Source: CAYWNA01 sp964459305 (lineage in GTDB: Bacteria > Planctomycetota > Planctomycetia > Pirellulales > Pirellulaceae). Taken from it: DNA of 31,009 nt. The position numbers and the translations under genes were made by a program. Below the pieces are notes generated by a model, which was given only the letters and a program-made list of their open reading frames with translations, searched no databases and had not been told where the DNA came from. The stretch is taken from the NCBI GenBank assembly GCA_964459305.1, contig CAYWNA010000159.1:1-31009 (forward strand). The letters are read 5' to 3'. Shown here in pieces: positions 7,522 to 15,040 of the stretch. Every line of letters begins with the position of its first letter. Position 1 is the first letter of the stretch.

Positions 7522-7713
7522 TTAATCTTTCTTCATCCGCCGCTTGGCTGTCCTGACCAGCGTTTCACGTGCCCACTTAGACATCTTCACTCCGTCGAGT
7601 TCGGCAGCCTGCTCGCAGGTCTCCTTCTCGGCTGAGGTCAGCCGAAGTTGCACAACGTGGCTCTTGCGCTGTTCAGGGGGCTTTGTTGGTGCCCCACGCT
7701 TATTATTGTTCAT
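7522..7713 (-). CDS. Small ribbon-helix-helix-like DNA-binding protein
   Basis: From the ATG at 7713 the protein has 63 residues; a TTG two residues past the -10 box would add six residues (start 7731) and is less likely. The sequence SHVVQLRLTSAEKETCEQAAELDGVKMSKWARETLVRTAKRR is basic, with a beta strand (VVQLRLT) followed by two helices, typical of ribbon-helix-helix regulators and mobilisation auxiliary proteins. Its promoter overlaps an inverted repeat (7720-7778), as expected for an autoregulated repressor. It could also control the divergently transcribed transposase. Confidence 0.7.
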   Translation of the reverse strand: MNNNKRGAPTKPPEQRKSHVVQLRLTSAEKETCEQAAELDGVKMSKWARETLVRTAKRRMKKD

Positions 7714-7719
7714 GCCGTA

Positions 7720-7778
7720 ATTGTAGTGCAAAAAAACTTTCTGTCAACCCTTGGCAAGGGCCTTAATTGCACTACAAT
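7720..7778. promoter_or_regulatory. Symmetric divergent promoter with paired operator, RHH gene / transposase
   Basis: Minus strand: TTGACA (7742-7747), 16 bp, TACAAT (7720-7725), reading into the RHH gene. Plus strand: TTGGCA (7751-7756), 16 bp, TACAAT (7773-7778), reading towards the transposase. The two -35 boxes are 3 bp apart. Both -10 boxes lie in perfect 12-bp inverted repeats, ATTGTAGTGCAA (7720-7731) and TTGCACTACAAT (7767-7778). A dimeric repressor bound to both would shut off both directions. The likely repressor is the adjacent RHH protein. Confidence 0.7.
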
Positions 7779-7810
7779 AAAGGCAGTTCTTTGACATAGC
7801 GCACGAAAAA

Positions 7811-7840
7811 CCCGGCAAGGTGCTGAAACACCGAGCCGGG
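7811..7840 (+). promoter_or_regulatory. Stem-loop in the transposase leader (first)
   Basis: CCCGGC-aa-GGTG-ctgaaa-CACC-ga-GCCGGG forms a 10-bp stem with a symmetric 2x2 internal loop. It lies about 25 nt after the predicted transposase promoter. There is no T-run, so it is not a terminator. It may be an RNA or DNA structural control element. Confidence 0.6.
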
Positions 7841-7850
7841 CAACCACACC

Positions 7851-7897
7851 GGCGATTCGCCAGAAGTAGCTAGACACTTTCATTCTAGCGAATCGCC
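7851..7897 (+). promoter_or_regulatory. Stem-loop in the transposase leader (second)
   Basis: A perfect 10-bp outer stem GGCGATTCGC (7851-7860) / GCGAATCGCC (7888-7897) encloses a possible inner CTAGA/TCTAG pairing. It ends 21 nt before the transposase start at 7919, so it could limit translation of read-through transcripts, as leader hairpins do in other IS elements. Confidence 0.55.
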
Positions 7898-7918
7898 CCA
7901 GCGAAGGGAAGATTCGCG

Positions 7919-8872
7919 ATGATCGCCTTAGCATGCAGCCACGAGAATCGGAAGAAACACGGCCGGGATAGGAAGGGCAACCAGAGGTATCGTTGCCTCG
8001 ACTGTGACAGGACGTGGACGGAGAAGAGGCCCCGCCCGATCGGCAGCCACCGCATCGACATGGACAGGGCCGAAATGTGTCTGCGGATGCTTCTGGAAGG
8101 GTGCAGCATCAGAACCACAGAGAGGCTAACTGGCGTCCACAGAGACACGATCATCGGCATGATGGTGGCGGCTGGTCAGAATTGCCAAGCGTTCCTGGAA
8201 GAGACACTTGTTGACCTCCTGGTTGACGACTTGGAATGTGATGAAGTCTGGAGCTGGGTCGGCATGAAAGAGAAGACCCGCACCCGGAAACAGGCGAGCG
8301 AAGAATACGGAGACTGCTACATTTTCACCGCGATCGAGCGGACAACCAAGTTGCTGGTCGCCTGGCACGTCGGCAAACGTTGCCCGCAGGACACCCGATT
8401 GTTCGCGGACAAACTGAACACGGCCACCTCTGGGCGATTCCAACTGAGCAGCGACGGTTACACCCCGTACAAGACAGCCATTCCGGCCGCACTGGGCAAC
8501 CGAATCACCTACGGCCAGATCGTCAAAGTCTACGGCACACCGCAGGAAGGGCAGAAACGATACTCACCGGCGATGATAATAGACTGCCGCAAGAAAGCGT
8601 TGGTCGGGAATCCAGACTGGGGCCGGATCTGCACATCGCATATTGAACGCAACAATTTGCACCTCAGAATGACCGTGCGGCGGATGACTCGATTGACGAA
8701 CGGTTTCAGCAAGAAGCTGGAGAACCACGAAGCCATGATTGCCCTGGCGATCGGCTACTACAACTTCTGCTGGAAACACGGTACGCTGAAGACATCGCCA
8801 GCAGTTGCAGCCGGGCTGACGGATCGCATCTGGACGGTTGGGGAACTTCTGGAGACGGCGGCACGTGGGTAG
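7919..8872 (+). CDS. IS1-like DDE transposase
   Basis: This 317-residue single-frame transposase begins with a zinc-ribbon/helix-turn-helix part (CSH...KGNQRYRCLDCDRTW, residues 6-33; then CSIRTTERLTGVHRDTI). The DDE catalytic residues are visible in ECDEVWSWVGMKEK, SSDGYTPYKTA and SHIERNNLHLRM. The motif RRMTRLTNGFSKK and the tail NFCWKHGTLKTSPAVAAGL are typical of large IS1-family transposases. It carries out cut/copy transposition of the 5525-9255 element by acting on the 30-bp terminal repeats. The first zinc pair looks shortened (CxH instead of CxxC), which may still bind zinc. A gaaggga ribosome binding site precedes the ATG. No frameshift is needed, unlike classical IS1. Confidence 0.9.
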   Translation: MIALACSHENRKKHGRDRKGNQRYRCLDCDRTWTEKRPRPIGSHRIDMDRAEMCLRMLLEGCSIRTTERLTGVHRDTIIGMMVAAGQNCQAFLEETLVDLLVDDLECDEVWSWVGMKEKTRTRKQASEEYGDCYIFTAIERTTKLLVAWHVGKRCPQDTRLFADKLNTATSGRFQLSSDGYTPYKTAIPAALGNRITYGQIVKVYGTPQEGQKRYSPAMIIDCRKKALVGNPDWGRICTSHIERNNLHLRMTVRRMTRLTNGFSKKLENHEAMIALAIGYYNFCWKHGTLKTSPAVAAGLTDRIWTVGELLETAARG

Positions 8873-8880
8873 ATCGTAGA

Positions 8881-9246
8881 ATGACTCGTGATAACCGATG
8901 GCGGTTCCGTTTCTCCGTGCGGACTCTTGGTATTCTCATAACGCTCGCTTGCGTTTACTTCGGTAGCTGGCCATGGTTGGAGGAGCGGGCAACCAAGGAT
9001 GTACAGATAGCAGCCGAGAATCGGTTCGATCATGATTTTGTCGAGGCTGGCTCCTCCTATTTCATGTATAATGGCCCTCCGTTGTTCCGGCCATCATCAA
9101 AACTCCCCTTTATCCTCTCTGTGGACGAATCGACCTTTGATAAGCTCACAGTTGCTGGCTGGCACAAAAGGCATTATCTGTGGCTCTTCGGCTGGACGTT
9201 ACGGTTGCCGATCACTACGGACCGATTGCCAGCAACACACTCTTAG
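8881..9246 (+). CDS. Membrane-anchored planctomycete protein, 3' end formed by transposon terminus
   Basis: This 121-residue protein has the N-terminus RWRFRFSVRTLGILITLACVY, a basic FRFSxRT motif plus one membrane helix typical of planctomycete hypothetical proteins. A soluble part follows, ending YLWLFGWTLRL. The last residues (LPATHS) and the TAG stop are encoded by the right terminal inverted repeat (9226-9255), so the natural C-terminus was probably replaced when this gene was captured. The ATG lies 8 bp after the transposase stop with no good ribosome binding site, so it may be translated poorly or by coupling. Function unknown. Confidence 0.55.
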   Translation: MTRDNRWRFRFSVRTLGILITLACVYFGSWPWLEERATKDVQIAAENRFDHDFVEAGSSYFMYNGPPLFRPSSKLPFILSVDESTFDKLTVAGWHKRHYLWLFGWTLRLPITTDRLPATHS

Positions 9247-9255
9247 GACACTACC
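9226..9255 (-). repeat. Right terminal inverted repeat of the transposon
   Basis: Perfect reverse complement of 5525-5554. It ends at 9255 directly before the second copy of gaaactta. Confidence 0.9.
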
Positions 9256-9263
9256 GAAACTTA
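9256..9263. repeat. Right target-site duplication of the transposon
   Basis: Second copy of gaaactta; see 5517-5524. Removing one copy and the element restores a short intergenic region between the HEAT-LRR gene and the small membrane-protein gene at 9290. Confidence 0.9.
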
Positions 9264-9289
9264 CGTCCTTCGATCCGGGATACGCCAAC

Positions 9290-9559
9290 TCAATCACCGC
9301 GGCTGCCCTGAGTTTTACGACGCAGTAGGTAGCACACAAACGACCAAAGCCCCGCGAATCGGTAGGCTGGATCGACATAGTGCTCGATGACGTAGAAAGC
9401 GAAATAGTAGCACCGCGCAAAACACCAGACAGCCAGCCCCAGCAGCAATGCCACTTTCAGCGTTGGCTGCTCCAGGATCAGCAAGACCGACGCCATCAGA
9501 CCACCCAACAGAAACAGCAGGCCCTTCGCGTAGATCAGCTTGGGATTGGTGATGTCCAT
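9290..9559 (-). CDS. Small membrane protein of unknown function
   Basis: The ATG at 9559 is preceded by a strong ribosome binding site (ggaagga), so the protein has 89 residues rather than the longer open frame. Two hydrophobic segments (GLLFLLGGLMASVLLILEQ and VALLLGLAVWCFARCYYFAFYVI) predict a two-helix inner-membrane protein, followed by a short positive tail (LLRRKTQG). Planctomycetes carry many similar proteins of unknown role. It ends just right of the transposon and was the original right neighbour of the HEAT-LRR gene. Confidence 0.7.
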   Translation of the reverse strand: MDITNPKLIYAKGLLFLLGGLMASVLLILEQPTLKVALLLGLAVWCFARCYYFAFYVIEHYVDPAYRFAGLWSFVCYLLRRKTQGSRGD

Positions 9560-9745
9560 CGTCTGTTCCTTCCGGTCGAGCTGGCAAACATGCGCGTGAA
9601 ACTGCCCTGGAACTGGATTGTACTTCAGCCGGCCGCACGACCACAATCACGCTGGCGAAGGGTGATGTGCGTCATGTGTGGCGACCAGTAGAATGCAGCT
9701 CGTACGTTCGCCAACAGAATAGAATATCATGCGTGGGATTGTGGC

Positions 9746-11056
9746 ATGGCAATAACGATTTCATATCGAGGTTCCATCGCCGACCTCGATCGCATCGAAG
9801 ATTTTGAGGATCGTGTCATTGATCTGTCGCTCGAGGTCGGTGCGAACGCTCAGATCTGGCGGAGTGTGTGGGATGAGGACCCGCGGCGAGTCGTTCGCGG
9901 GGTAATCCTGGATCTCTATCCAGGTCAAGAGACGACCAGTTTGCTCATCTCGCCCGAAGGCTGGCTGATCAATCTCCCCGAAATCGAAGCTGCCGAGACA
10001 GGCCAGCTCAGCGAGCCACCGTGGTGTTTCGTGAAGACCCAGTTTGGCCCTGTCGAAGGGCACGTGGCGATTGTGGAATTGCTGACTTGTCTGAAGAACG
10101 AGTACATCCCAAACCTCGAAGTGCGCGACGAAGGCGACTATTGGGAAAGCCGTGATGTTGACGCGTTGCGACAGACGTTTACGCGTCTCCAAACGGCAAT
10201 CGAAGGGCTGGCGGACGGTTTGCGGCGGCATGGGCTGAATTCCGAGGCGGCTGAGGATCGAGAGATCGTGGCGGCGCGAGTCGAGCGGGTGGCGAGGTTG
10301 GTTCACCAGACGCTGTCTCGGCCTCCGGAGCATCCGCCTGTCCGCTTCCACCACGATTCGGAGTTCGACGACGGCCTGGGCGGCAGCGAATCCGAATGGA
10401 ATGCGTTTTACAAGGAGAACCGCCGCAAGCAAGAGCGTATCAAGCGGGCCATCGAGGAACGGATGGCTCGCGGCGAGGATACTGAAGGGGTGTTCGAGGC
10501 CGCCCTGCGGGACGAAGGGATCATCGACCTGCCCGGAGAACCGTCGTTCTCGGACGCCGTGCGCGAATTTGAGGAGTCGCGGGAAACTGAAGACGACGAA
10601 CCGTGGAGGGAAAGCTTGCCTGATGCGGTTCGCGACGATGATGCCGAGTTCGATGCCGACGACGATGCGCAGGATGAGCCGTTCGGTTCCGATCGCCATC
10701 CATTACAGCAGCAGTCGATGGACCTGATGCTGCGTCTGTACGATCTCTTCAAGTCCTTCGAAGGTTCGCGCACCAGCCACATCGATATACTGCATTATAG
10801 CGCGGGCGAAATGATGGGCGGGCTGGCCCAGGCGCTGGGCACGCGCGACATGGGGCTCGATTTCGGATTGAACGTAGTACAACTCAAACGCACCCTGCGC
10901 GGGGCCGCCTTCGCGTTAGGGGCCCTGATATCGCTTCGCGCCGAAGACATCCTAGACGACACAGTGTTTGCCGAACTCCGTGATACGATCAAGACGCTCG
11001 AAGCCGACATCCTGGACGAACTTCGCCGCCTACGCGATGAAGGACACAGCGATTGA
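9746..11056 (+). CDS. Conserved hypothetical protein with acidic linker
   Basis: This 436-residue protein has no signal peptide or membrane helix. The first ~130 residues form an alpha/beta domain (ITISYRGSIADLDRIEDFEDRVIDL, then a WLINLPEIEAAE strand-helix). A helical region with basic KENRRKQERIKRAIEERMARG follows. A strongly acidic disordered stretch (AVRDDDAEFDADDDAQDEP, ~residues 290-315) leads into a C-terminal helical bundle (SHIDILHYSAGEMMGGLAQALG). The C-terminal helices suggest an oligomerisation or partner-binding domain. I do not recognise the family. It converges with the FAD oxidoreductase gene with a 31-bp gap. Confidence 0.65.
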   Translation: MAITISYRGSIADLDRIEDFEDRVIDLSLEVGANAQIWRSVWDEDPRRVVRGVILDLYPGQETTSLLISPEGWLINLPEIEAAETGQLSEPPWCFVKTQFGPVEGHVAIVELLTCLKNEYIPNLEVRDEGDYWESRDVDALRQTFTRLQTAIEGLADGLRRHGLNSEAAEDREIVAARVERVARLVHQTLSRPPEHPPVRFHHDSEFDDGLGGSESEWNAFYKENRRKQERIKRAIEERMARGEDTEGVFEAALRDEGIIDLPGEPSFSDAVREFEESRETEDDEPWRESLPDAVRDDDAEFDADDDAQDEPFGSDRHPLQQQSMDLMLRLYDLFKSFEGSRTSHIDILHYSAGEMMGGLAQALGTRDMGLDFGLNVVQLKRTLRGAAFALGALISLRAEDILDDTVFAELRDTIKTLEADILDELRRLRDEGHSD

Positions 11057-11087
11057 CCACCCGATAGGATCGGCACCTCACTTCAGG

Positions 11088-13391
11088 TCATTTGTTGTCC
11101 GCAGGTGGATCATACACTTCCCATTCCCAAATTCGCGTTAGATCGCCTGGCGTCTTGGTCACCATGAGCCGCAGTTTCGTGGTTGTGACGGGCTCGAAAC
11201 GCGTGTTCCAGTCGGGCGACTCGTTCCCGATGGTTTTCGTCTGTGGAATGTCACGGTAGTCGGTGCCATCGTGGTACTGAATCACAAAGTCGATGATTGG
11301 CGTGTGGGGCCAGGGGCCTCCGCTCTGGCCGGTGACGATTCTCGCGGCGCTGATCGTCTGGGACTCGTCCCACGCGAGGTCCACGTACGTCGGCGTCTCC
11401 TCGTCACTGACGTACCGCAGACGGTTGTCGGTGTAGCTCACCCGGCCGTCGTTCACATTGCCCGCCGGATAGTCTGCCTTCGTATAAGCACTCGATGCCG
11501 ACGCCTTGGCGCTTCGAGCCAGGTTTGGCCCGGCCGTATCGATCCACTTCGGCGGCTTCGGTGGGAACGGCGAGGGCAGATGTCCCACTCCCTCGGTCAT
11601 CAGCTCCTTCAAATCATCCAGGTAATTGGCGTACACATCGCGAGGGTCGCCGTCGCGCCGCTTGCACACGGCGGCGGCCATGCCCACGACCTCGCCCATC
11701 ATGCCGCAGGTCCGCATCACTCGTACGGTACCCAGCGCTACGTGGGTCACACTGATGTTCCGCCCTGCCATGAACAGGTTCTCGATGTTCCGCGAATAGA
11801 AACAACGGTAGGGAATCGGATATGGCTTGCCCCGGTGGAACTCCGCGCGCGAGCGGAACTCTTCGCCCGGGAACTGGTCAGAATGGACCGGGTAGTGCAG
11901 GTCGATCGACCACGTGGCGGTTACGCAGGCGTCCGGATACGGTTTCGCTTCGTCCACATCCTGCTGCCTGAGGATCATGTCGCCCAAGAGCCGTCGCGAC
12001 TCCCGCTTGCCGCCGACATAGGCAACCCACTCCAGTTCCAAATTGTCGTAGCGTTCCCGATCCGGTGCGAGGTTCTTCTGGAATGACCAGTTGCCGAACA
12101 CCGCCCGTAATCCATGGTCGCGCACCTTCTCGAAATCTTCGATCTGGTCCCATCGGAAGCCGGTCTCCCAATTCCAATCGCCGCGCGTGGCGCGCTGGTA
12201 GGTTTCCTCGTTGAATTGGATGGCCCAAGGTGTTTCGGGAAAGCTGGTTGGCTCGTCGGTTGGCCGCGTCCGCCACATGACCGACGTACCCATGGTCTGC
12301 CGATCGGGTTCCTCCACCGCGAGCGACTCGCCCGTCTCGTCATGGCTCTCGCGCCCATACCGATGGTCTGCACCGGCCAGGAATCCTAAGTTCGCATCTC
12401 CTGTACAGTCAGCGAACCACTTGGCCGATAACCGCCACACCTCGTTCGTGCGAGTGTTCCTGCCCAGCACGGCCACAATGCGATTGCCTTCCACCTCCAC
12501 ATCGAAAACGTGCGTATTCAGCTGCAGCTTCAGCGTCGACTCGGCCTCGACAACTTCGCGTTTCTTCTCGTCACCGAATTGTGCAGCCGGGCCGGCGTTG
12601 CCGCCGTGGGGCGGCGCCAGTTCGCGGACCACGCCGCCGATGGCCGGATAGGGCGGGAGGTGAATCCGGCCGCCAAGGCTCACTCGGACCTCGGACGAAT
12701 TGTTCCCGCCAAGCACCGGCCGGTTCTGCACCAGCGCTACGTCCAGACCGAGCCGAGCCGCGGCGACCGCCGTGCAGCAGCCGGCCATTCCCCCGCCAAC
12801 CACCACCAAGTCAAACCGGCCGGCGTCTCTTGGGTTTTTCGATAGACCGAGCAATTCGCGCCGCCAATCGGCCATTGCCGGATCGTCGTTCGGCGGCGCA
12901 AAGTCCGCGGCAGTCGCCAACACGATCGCATCGCAGCGGCCATCGAAGCCCGTCAAGTCATGCAGAGCCAACGCGGTCTTTCCTGCGGGCAGTTTTACCG
13001 TCCCACCGGCCTGCCAATGCCATTCAGCCCTTTCGGTGCCGAAGGTCGTCTCCAACGCCTTGCCGCCCACCAAGAGCTGGAATTTCCCGGGAGTGCCCAG
13101 TGCGTGGAACGTGGCCGCCCAATCCCGATTGCGAACCCAAACGCAGTACTCGCCCGCAGCCGGTACCTCGACGGTCGTTTCGGCATCTTCGACCGGTCGC
13201 CCCAGGCCGTGGGCCAACAACACCGGCGAGCCCATCTGATCCATGTACTGTTGGTCGACCACCCAGCCGCCAAGGTGCTCGAACCCCTCGGCCTCAATCA
13301 GAACAGTCCGCTGGTTTTCGACCGCAGGAAGCACATTTGAAAACCCCAAGACCAGGCAAATCGCCGCGGCTCCGCGGAAAACGACGCGCAT
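11088..13391 (-). CDS. Secreted FAD-dependent oxidoreductase with C-terminal discoidin-like domain
   Basis: The start is the ATG at 13391, with aaaggg 7 nt upstream; the GTG one codon earlier is less likely. The protein (~767 residues) begins with a signal peptide (RGAAAICLVLGFSNVLPAVE). Residues ~27-165 look like a carbohydrate-binding beta domain. The FAD-binding motif DLVVVGGGMAGCCTAVAAA is at about residues 195-213, followed by GLDVALVQNRPVLGGNNSSEVRV, characteristic of the PF12831-type FAD family found in polysaccharide-degrading loci. The last ~140 residues (NLARSAKASASSAY to WEWEVY) resemble an F5/8 type C (discoidin) sugar-binding domain. It probably oxidises or modifies sugars in the periplasm; substrate unknown. 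Confidence 0.8.
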   Translation of the reverse strand: MRVVFRGAAAICLVLGFSNVLPAVENQRTVLIEAEGFEHLGGWVVDQQYMDQMGSPVLLAHGLGRPVEDAETTVEVPAAGEYCVWVRNRDWAATFHALGTPGKFQLLVGGKALETTFGTERAEWHWQAGGTVKLPAGKTALALHDLTGFDGRCDAIVLATAADFAPPNDDPAMADWRRELLGLSKNPRDAGRFDLVVVGGGMAGCCTAVAAARLGLDVALVQNRPVLGGNNSSEVRVSLGGRIHLPPYPAIGGVVRELAPPHGGNAGPAAQFGDEKKREVVEAESTLKLQLNTHVFDVEVEGNRIVAVLGRNTRTNEVWRLSAKWFADCTGDANLGFLAGADHRYGRESHDETGESLAVEEPDRQTMGTSVMWRTRPTDEPTSFPETPWAIQFNEETYQRATRGDWNWETGFRWDQIEDFEKVRDHGLRAVFGNWSFQKNLAPDRERYDNLELEWVAYVGGKRESRRLLGDMILRQQDVDEAKPYPDACVTATWSIDLHYPVHSDQFPGEEFRSRAEFHRGKPYPIPYRCFYSRNIENLFMAGRNISVTHVALGTVRVMRTCGMMGEVVGMAAAVCKRRDGDPRDVYANYLDDLKELMTEGVGHLPSPFPPKPPKWIDTAGPNLARSAKASASSAYTKADYPAGNVNDGRVSYTDNRLRYVSDEETPTYVDLAWDESQTISAARIVTGQSGGPWPHTPIIDFVIQYHDGTDYRDIPQTKTIGNESPDWNTRFEPVTTTKLRLMVTKTPGDLTRIWEWEVYDPPADNK

Positions 13392-13984
13392 CACACAACC
13401 CTTTCATGTCGACAAACGCAGGAGATTCGAGACAGCCGGCCCGGCCGCCCCATCGATCAGTCTACTTGGCCGGTCCATCGCTGCAAACAAGCGGCCTGGG
13501 AGAGCGCATATGACGCGGTGCTGGGAGGGGTTGGGCCTTCGGCTTCCCGAGCGACAGATTGTCGAAGTTGCTTCAATCCTGACATCCGTGTGTTTCCATC
13601 CGTGTGCGCAGCAGAATGCAGGACTTACATGGATAGAGTCGCACGGATGAGCGTGGCCACCAACTGCCAATCAGGCACCAAAAAACTGCCACCCCCACTC
13701 GCAATCGCTCTATTGCCCCGTTAGACTAATCGCCACAATCTTCCTAAACCAGATAAACTGACCATTTCCCATCCCGACAGCTTCCTTTCTCGCACGTCTA
13801 ACCCACCGGAAGTAGCGGTTTCAGGTGAAAGACTAGAGAAACGGCGTTTCACGTGGGTCATTCCTGATTGCCTCTGGCAAGGCTGAGTAAGCAACAAAAG
13901 TAACTTGGTCATCGTGTGCAGTTTCTGTTTCCAACGCTGTTATGGAGGACGCACCTTGAGGTCTACAACAAAAGGGGTAGTGAC
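13392..13984. other. Intergenic region, divergent; holds a REP-like repeat
   Basis: About 590 bp separate the divergent FAD oxidoreductase and the secreted 351-residue protein. It holds an imperfect inverted repeat at 13597-13650 that recurs at 20732-20791. I see no further gene; promoters of both neighbours should lie here but no strong consensus boxes stand out. Confidence 0.5.
13597..13650. repeat. Dispersed imperfect palindrome, copy 1
   Basis: The segment has catccgtgtgcgc at its left end and ggatagagtcgcacggatg at its right end, giving an inverted repeat (catccgtg / cacggatg). The same left and right motifs occur at 20732-20791. It is therefore a dispersed REP-like element. Confidence 0.6.
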
Positions 13985-15040
13985 ATGTTTTCGCAGAAAA
14001 GAATCGCATCCATCTTGCTGGTCGTCTTGGCGTCGATTCTGATCGATTCCGCGCACGCTTGGCCTCGCCGGCGTCGGGCCGGGGGGTATTCCAGCGGCAC
14101 CAAACAGATTCCTTCCAAGCGTGATGAGACTTCGGCCGACCATCGTTCATTGAAGGTGTACTACGACTACAACAGGGCCAATGCACCGGAAGTTGCTCTT
14201 GCCGACCGCATTCGAGTCTTTCTGTGGGTACGGGATGAGGAAGTCTTAGGAACGAATGAGCAGATCGTCGCCGAGGTGAAGATCACGGACTTGAGCGATC
14301 ACGAGAAGACTTGCGTCAGGTATTGCCCCGTCTCCTATACGGACGAAGCGCAAGGTGAATCGAAAATAGGCGTTCTCGACTTGACGAACGAGAATGAGGA
14401 AAGCCCGATCATCGAACCGGCGAAGGTGTACCGTCTGTTCGTGAATCTCCACCGCAAATCGGACGAGTATGGTAAGGAATCCGCCTTGGGTCGAGTTCCA
14501 TCGCCCTACTACGTGGCCACGTCCGGGGATACGCGGCTGGATCGAGCACGCCAGCACATCGTGATGCGAACATTCAAGGAGTTCTATTACACAGAACGGG
14601 GATGGCGATCAGAAGAAAGGTACTCAATCGACTGCTACGCCTTTTACATGTGGGCAACTGGCTCGTGCACCGTGGGGGCCCGAAACGGGCGCACAATCTT
14701 GGGGCGACTGTTTGGCGGGCGGGTTCCGTATAACAGTGGGAGTGAGATTCGGGAGCTGTCGAAAGAAAGCGGAATTCACGGGGATTACGTGCGGATTCCG
14801 GGCCACAGTTTCATGCTTCTCTCGTACGATCCCAAGAGCCAGTTCGTGTGGACGATGGAAGGCAATTTCAATTCAACGATTGAGATTGTGAACCGATCGG
14901 TGAGTTCCGGTTGGACGGTAGGTCATCTCGCTGACCAGCACATCCGTCCGGAACTGTTCGAGCCGGCATCGGTAGCGACCTCGCAAGACGCGAGTCCAAC
15001 GACGCTGACCGGTCACAGTCCGAACGAGCCATCTTCATGA
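13985..15040 (+). CDS. Secreted protein, possible papain-like (NlpC/P60-like) fold
   Basis: The ATG at 13985 has an aaagggg ribosome binding site; an upstream in-frame start at 13916 lacks one. The 351-residue protein starts with a signal peptide (MFSQKRIASILLVVLASILIDSAHA). A beta-rich region follows (DRIRVFLWVRDEEVLG, AEVKITDLS), and then a segment with a possible catalytic Cys (SIDCYAFYMWATGSC) and His (IPGHSFMLLSYDP) plus a later EGNFNST. That order matches papain-like amidases, but it is only an inference from spacing. The C-terminal 30 residues are low complexity. Its 3' end overlaps the heparinase-like gene by 28 bp in convergent orientation. Function unknown. Confidence 0.65.
   Translation: MFSQKRIASILLVVLASILIDSAHAWPRRRRAGGYSSGTKQIPSKRDETSADHRSLKVYYDYNRANAPEVALADRIRVFLWVRDEEVLGTNEQIVAEVKITDLSDHEKTCVRYCPVSYTDEAQGESKIGVLDLTNENEESPIIEPAKVYRLFVNLHRKSDEYGKESALGRVPSPYYVATSGDTRLDRARQHIVMRTFKEFYYTERGWRSEERYSIDCYAFYMWATGSCTVGARNGRTILGRLFGGRVPYNSGSEIRELSKESGIHGDYVRIPGHSFMLLSYDPKSQFVWTMEGNFNSTIEIVNRSVSSGWTVGHLADQHIRPELFEPASVATSQDASPTTLTGHSPNEPSS

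Larger units (their letters stand above)
5525..9255. mobile_element. IS1-like transposon carrying cargo genes
   Basis: The element is 3731 bp. Its ends are perfect 30-bp inverted repeats beginning GGTAGTGTCCTAAGAG (5525-5554 and 9226-9255), flanked by the 8-bp duplication gaaactta. The only transposase, an IS1-like DDE enzyme at 7919-8872, lies near the right end. The other 2.7 kb is cargo: an 82-residue membrane protein, a predicted small RNA, a DUF3800 gene coupled to a PBECR-like gene, a tRNA-like sequence, a ribbon-helix-helix gene and a 121-residue membrane protein. That makes it a transporter-IS type element rather than a simple IS of about 1 kb. Perfect TIRs and TSD suggest recent insertion between the HEAT-LRR gene and the 89-residue membrane-protein gene. 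Confidence 0.88.

Noticed and set aside
12581..13513. Plus-strand open frame of 310 codons
   Set aside because: Shadow of the FAD oxidoreductase gene; Arg/Pro/Ser-rich with no motif.
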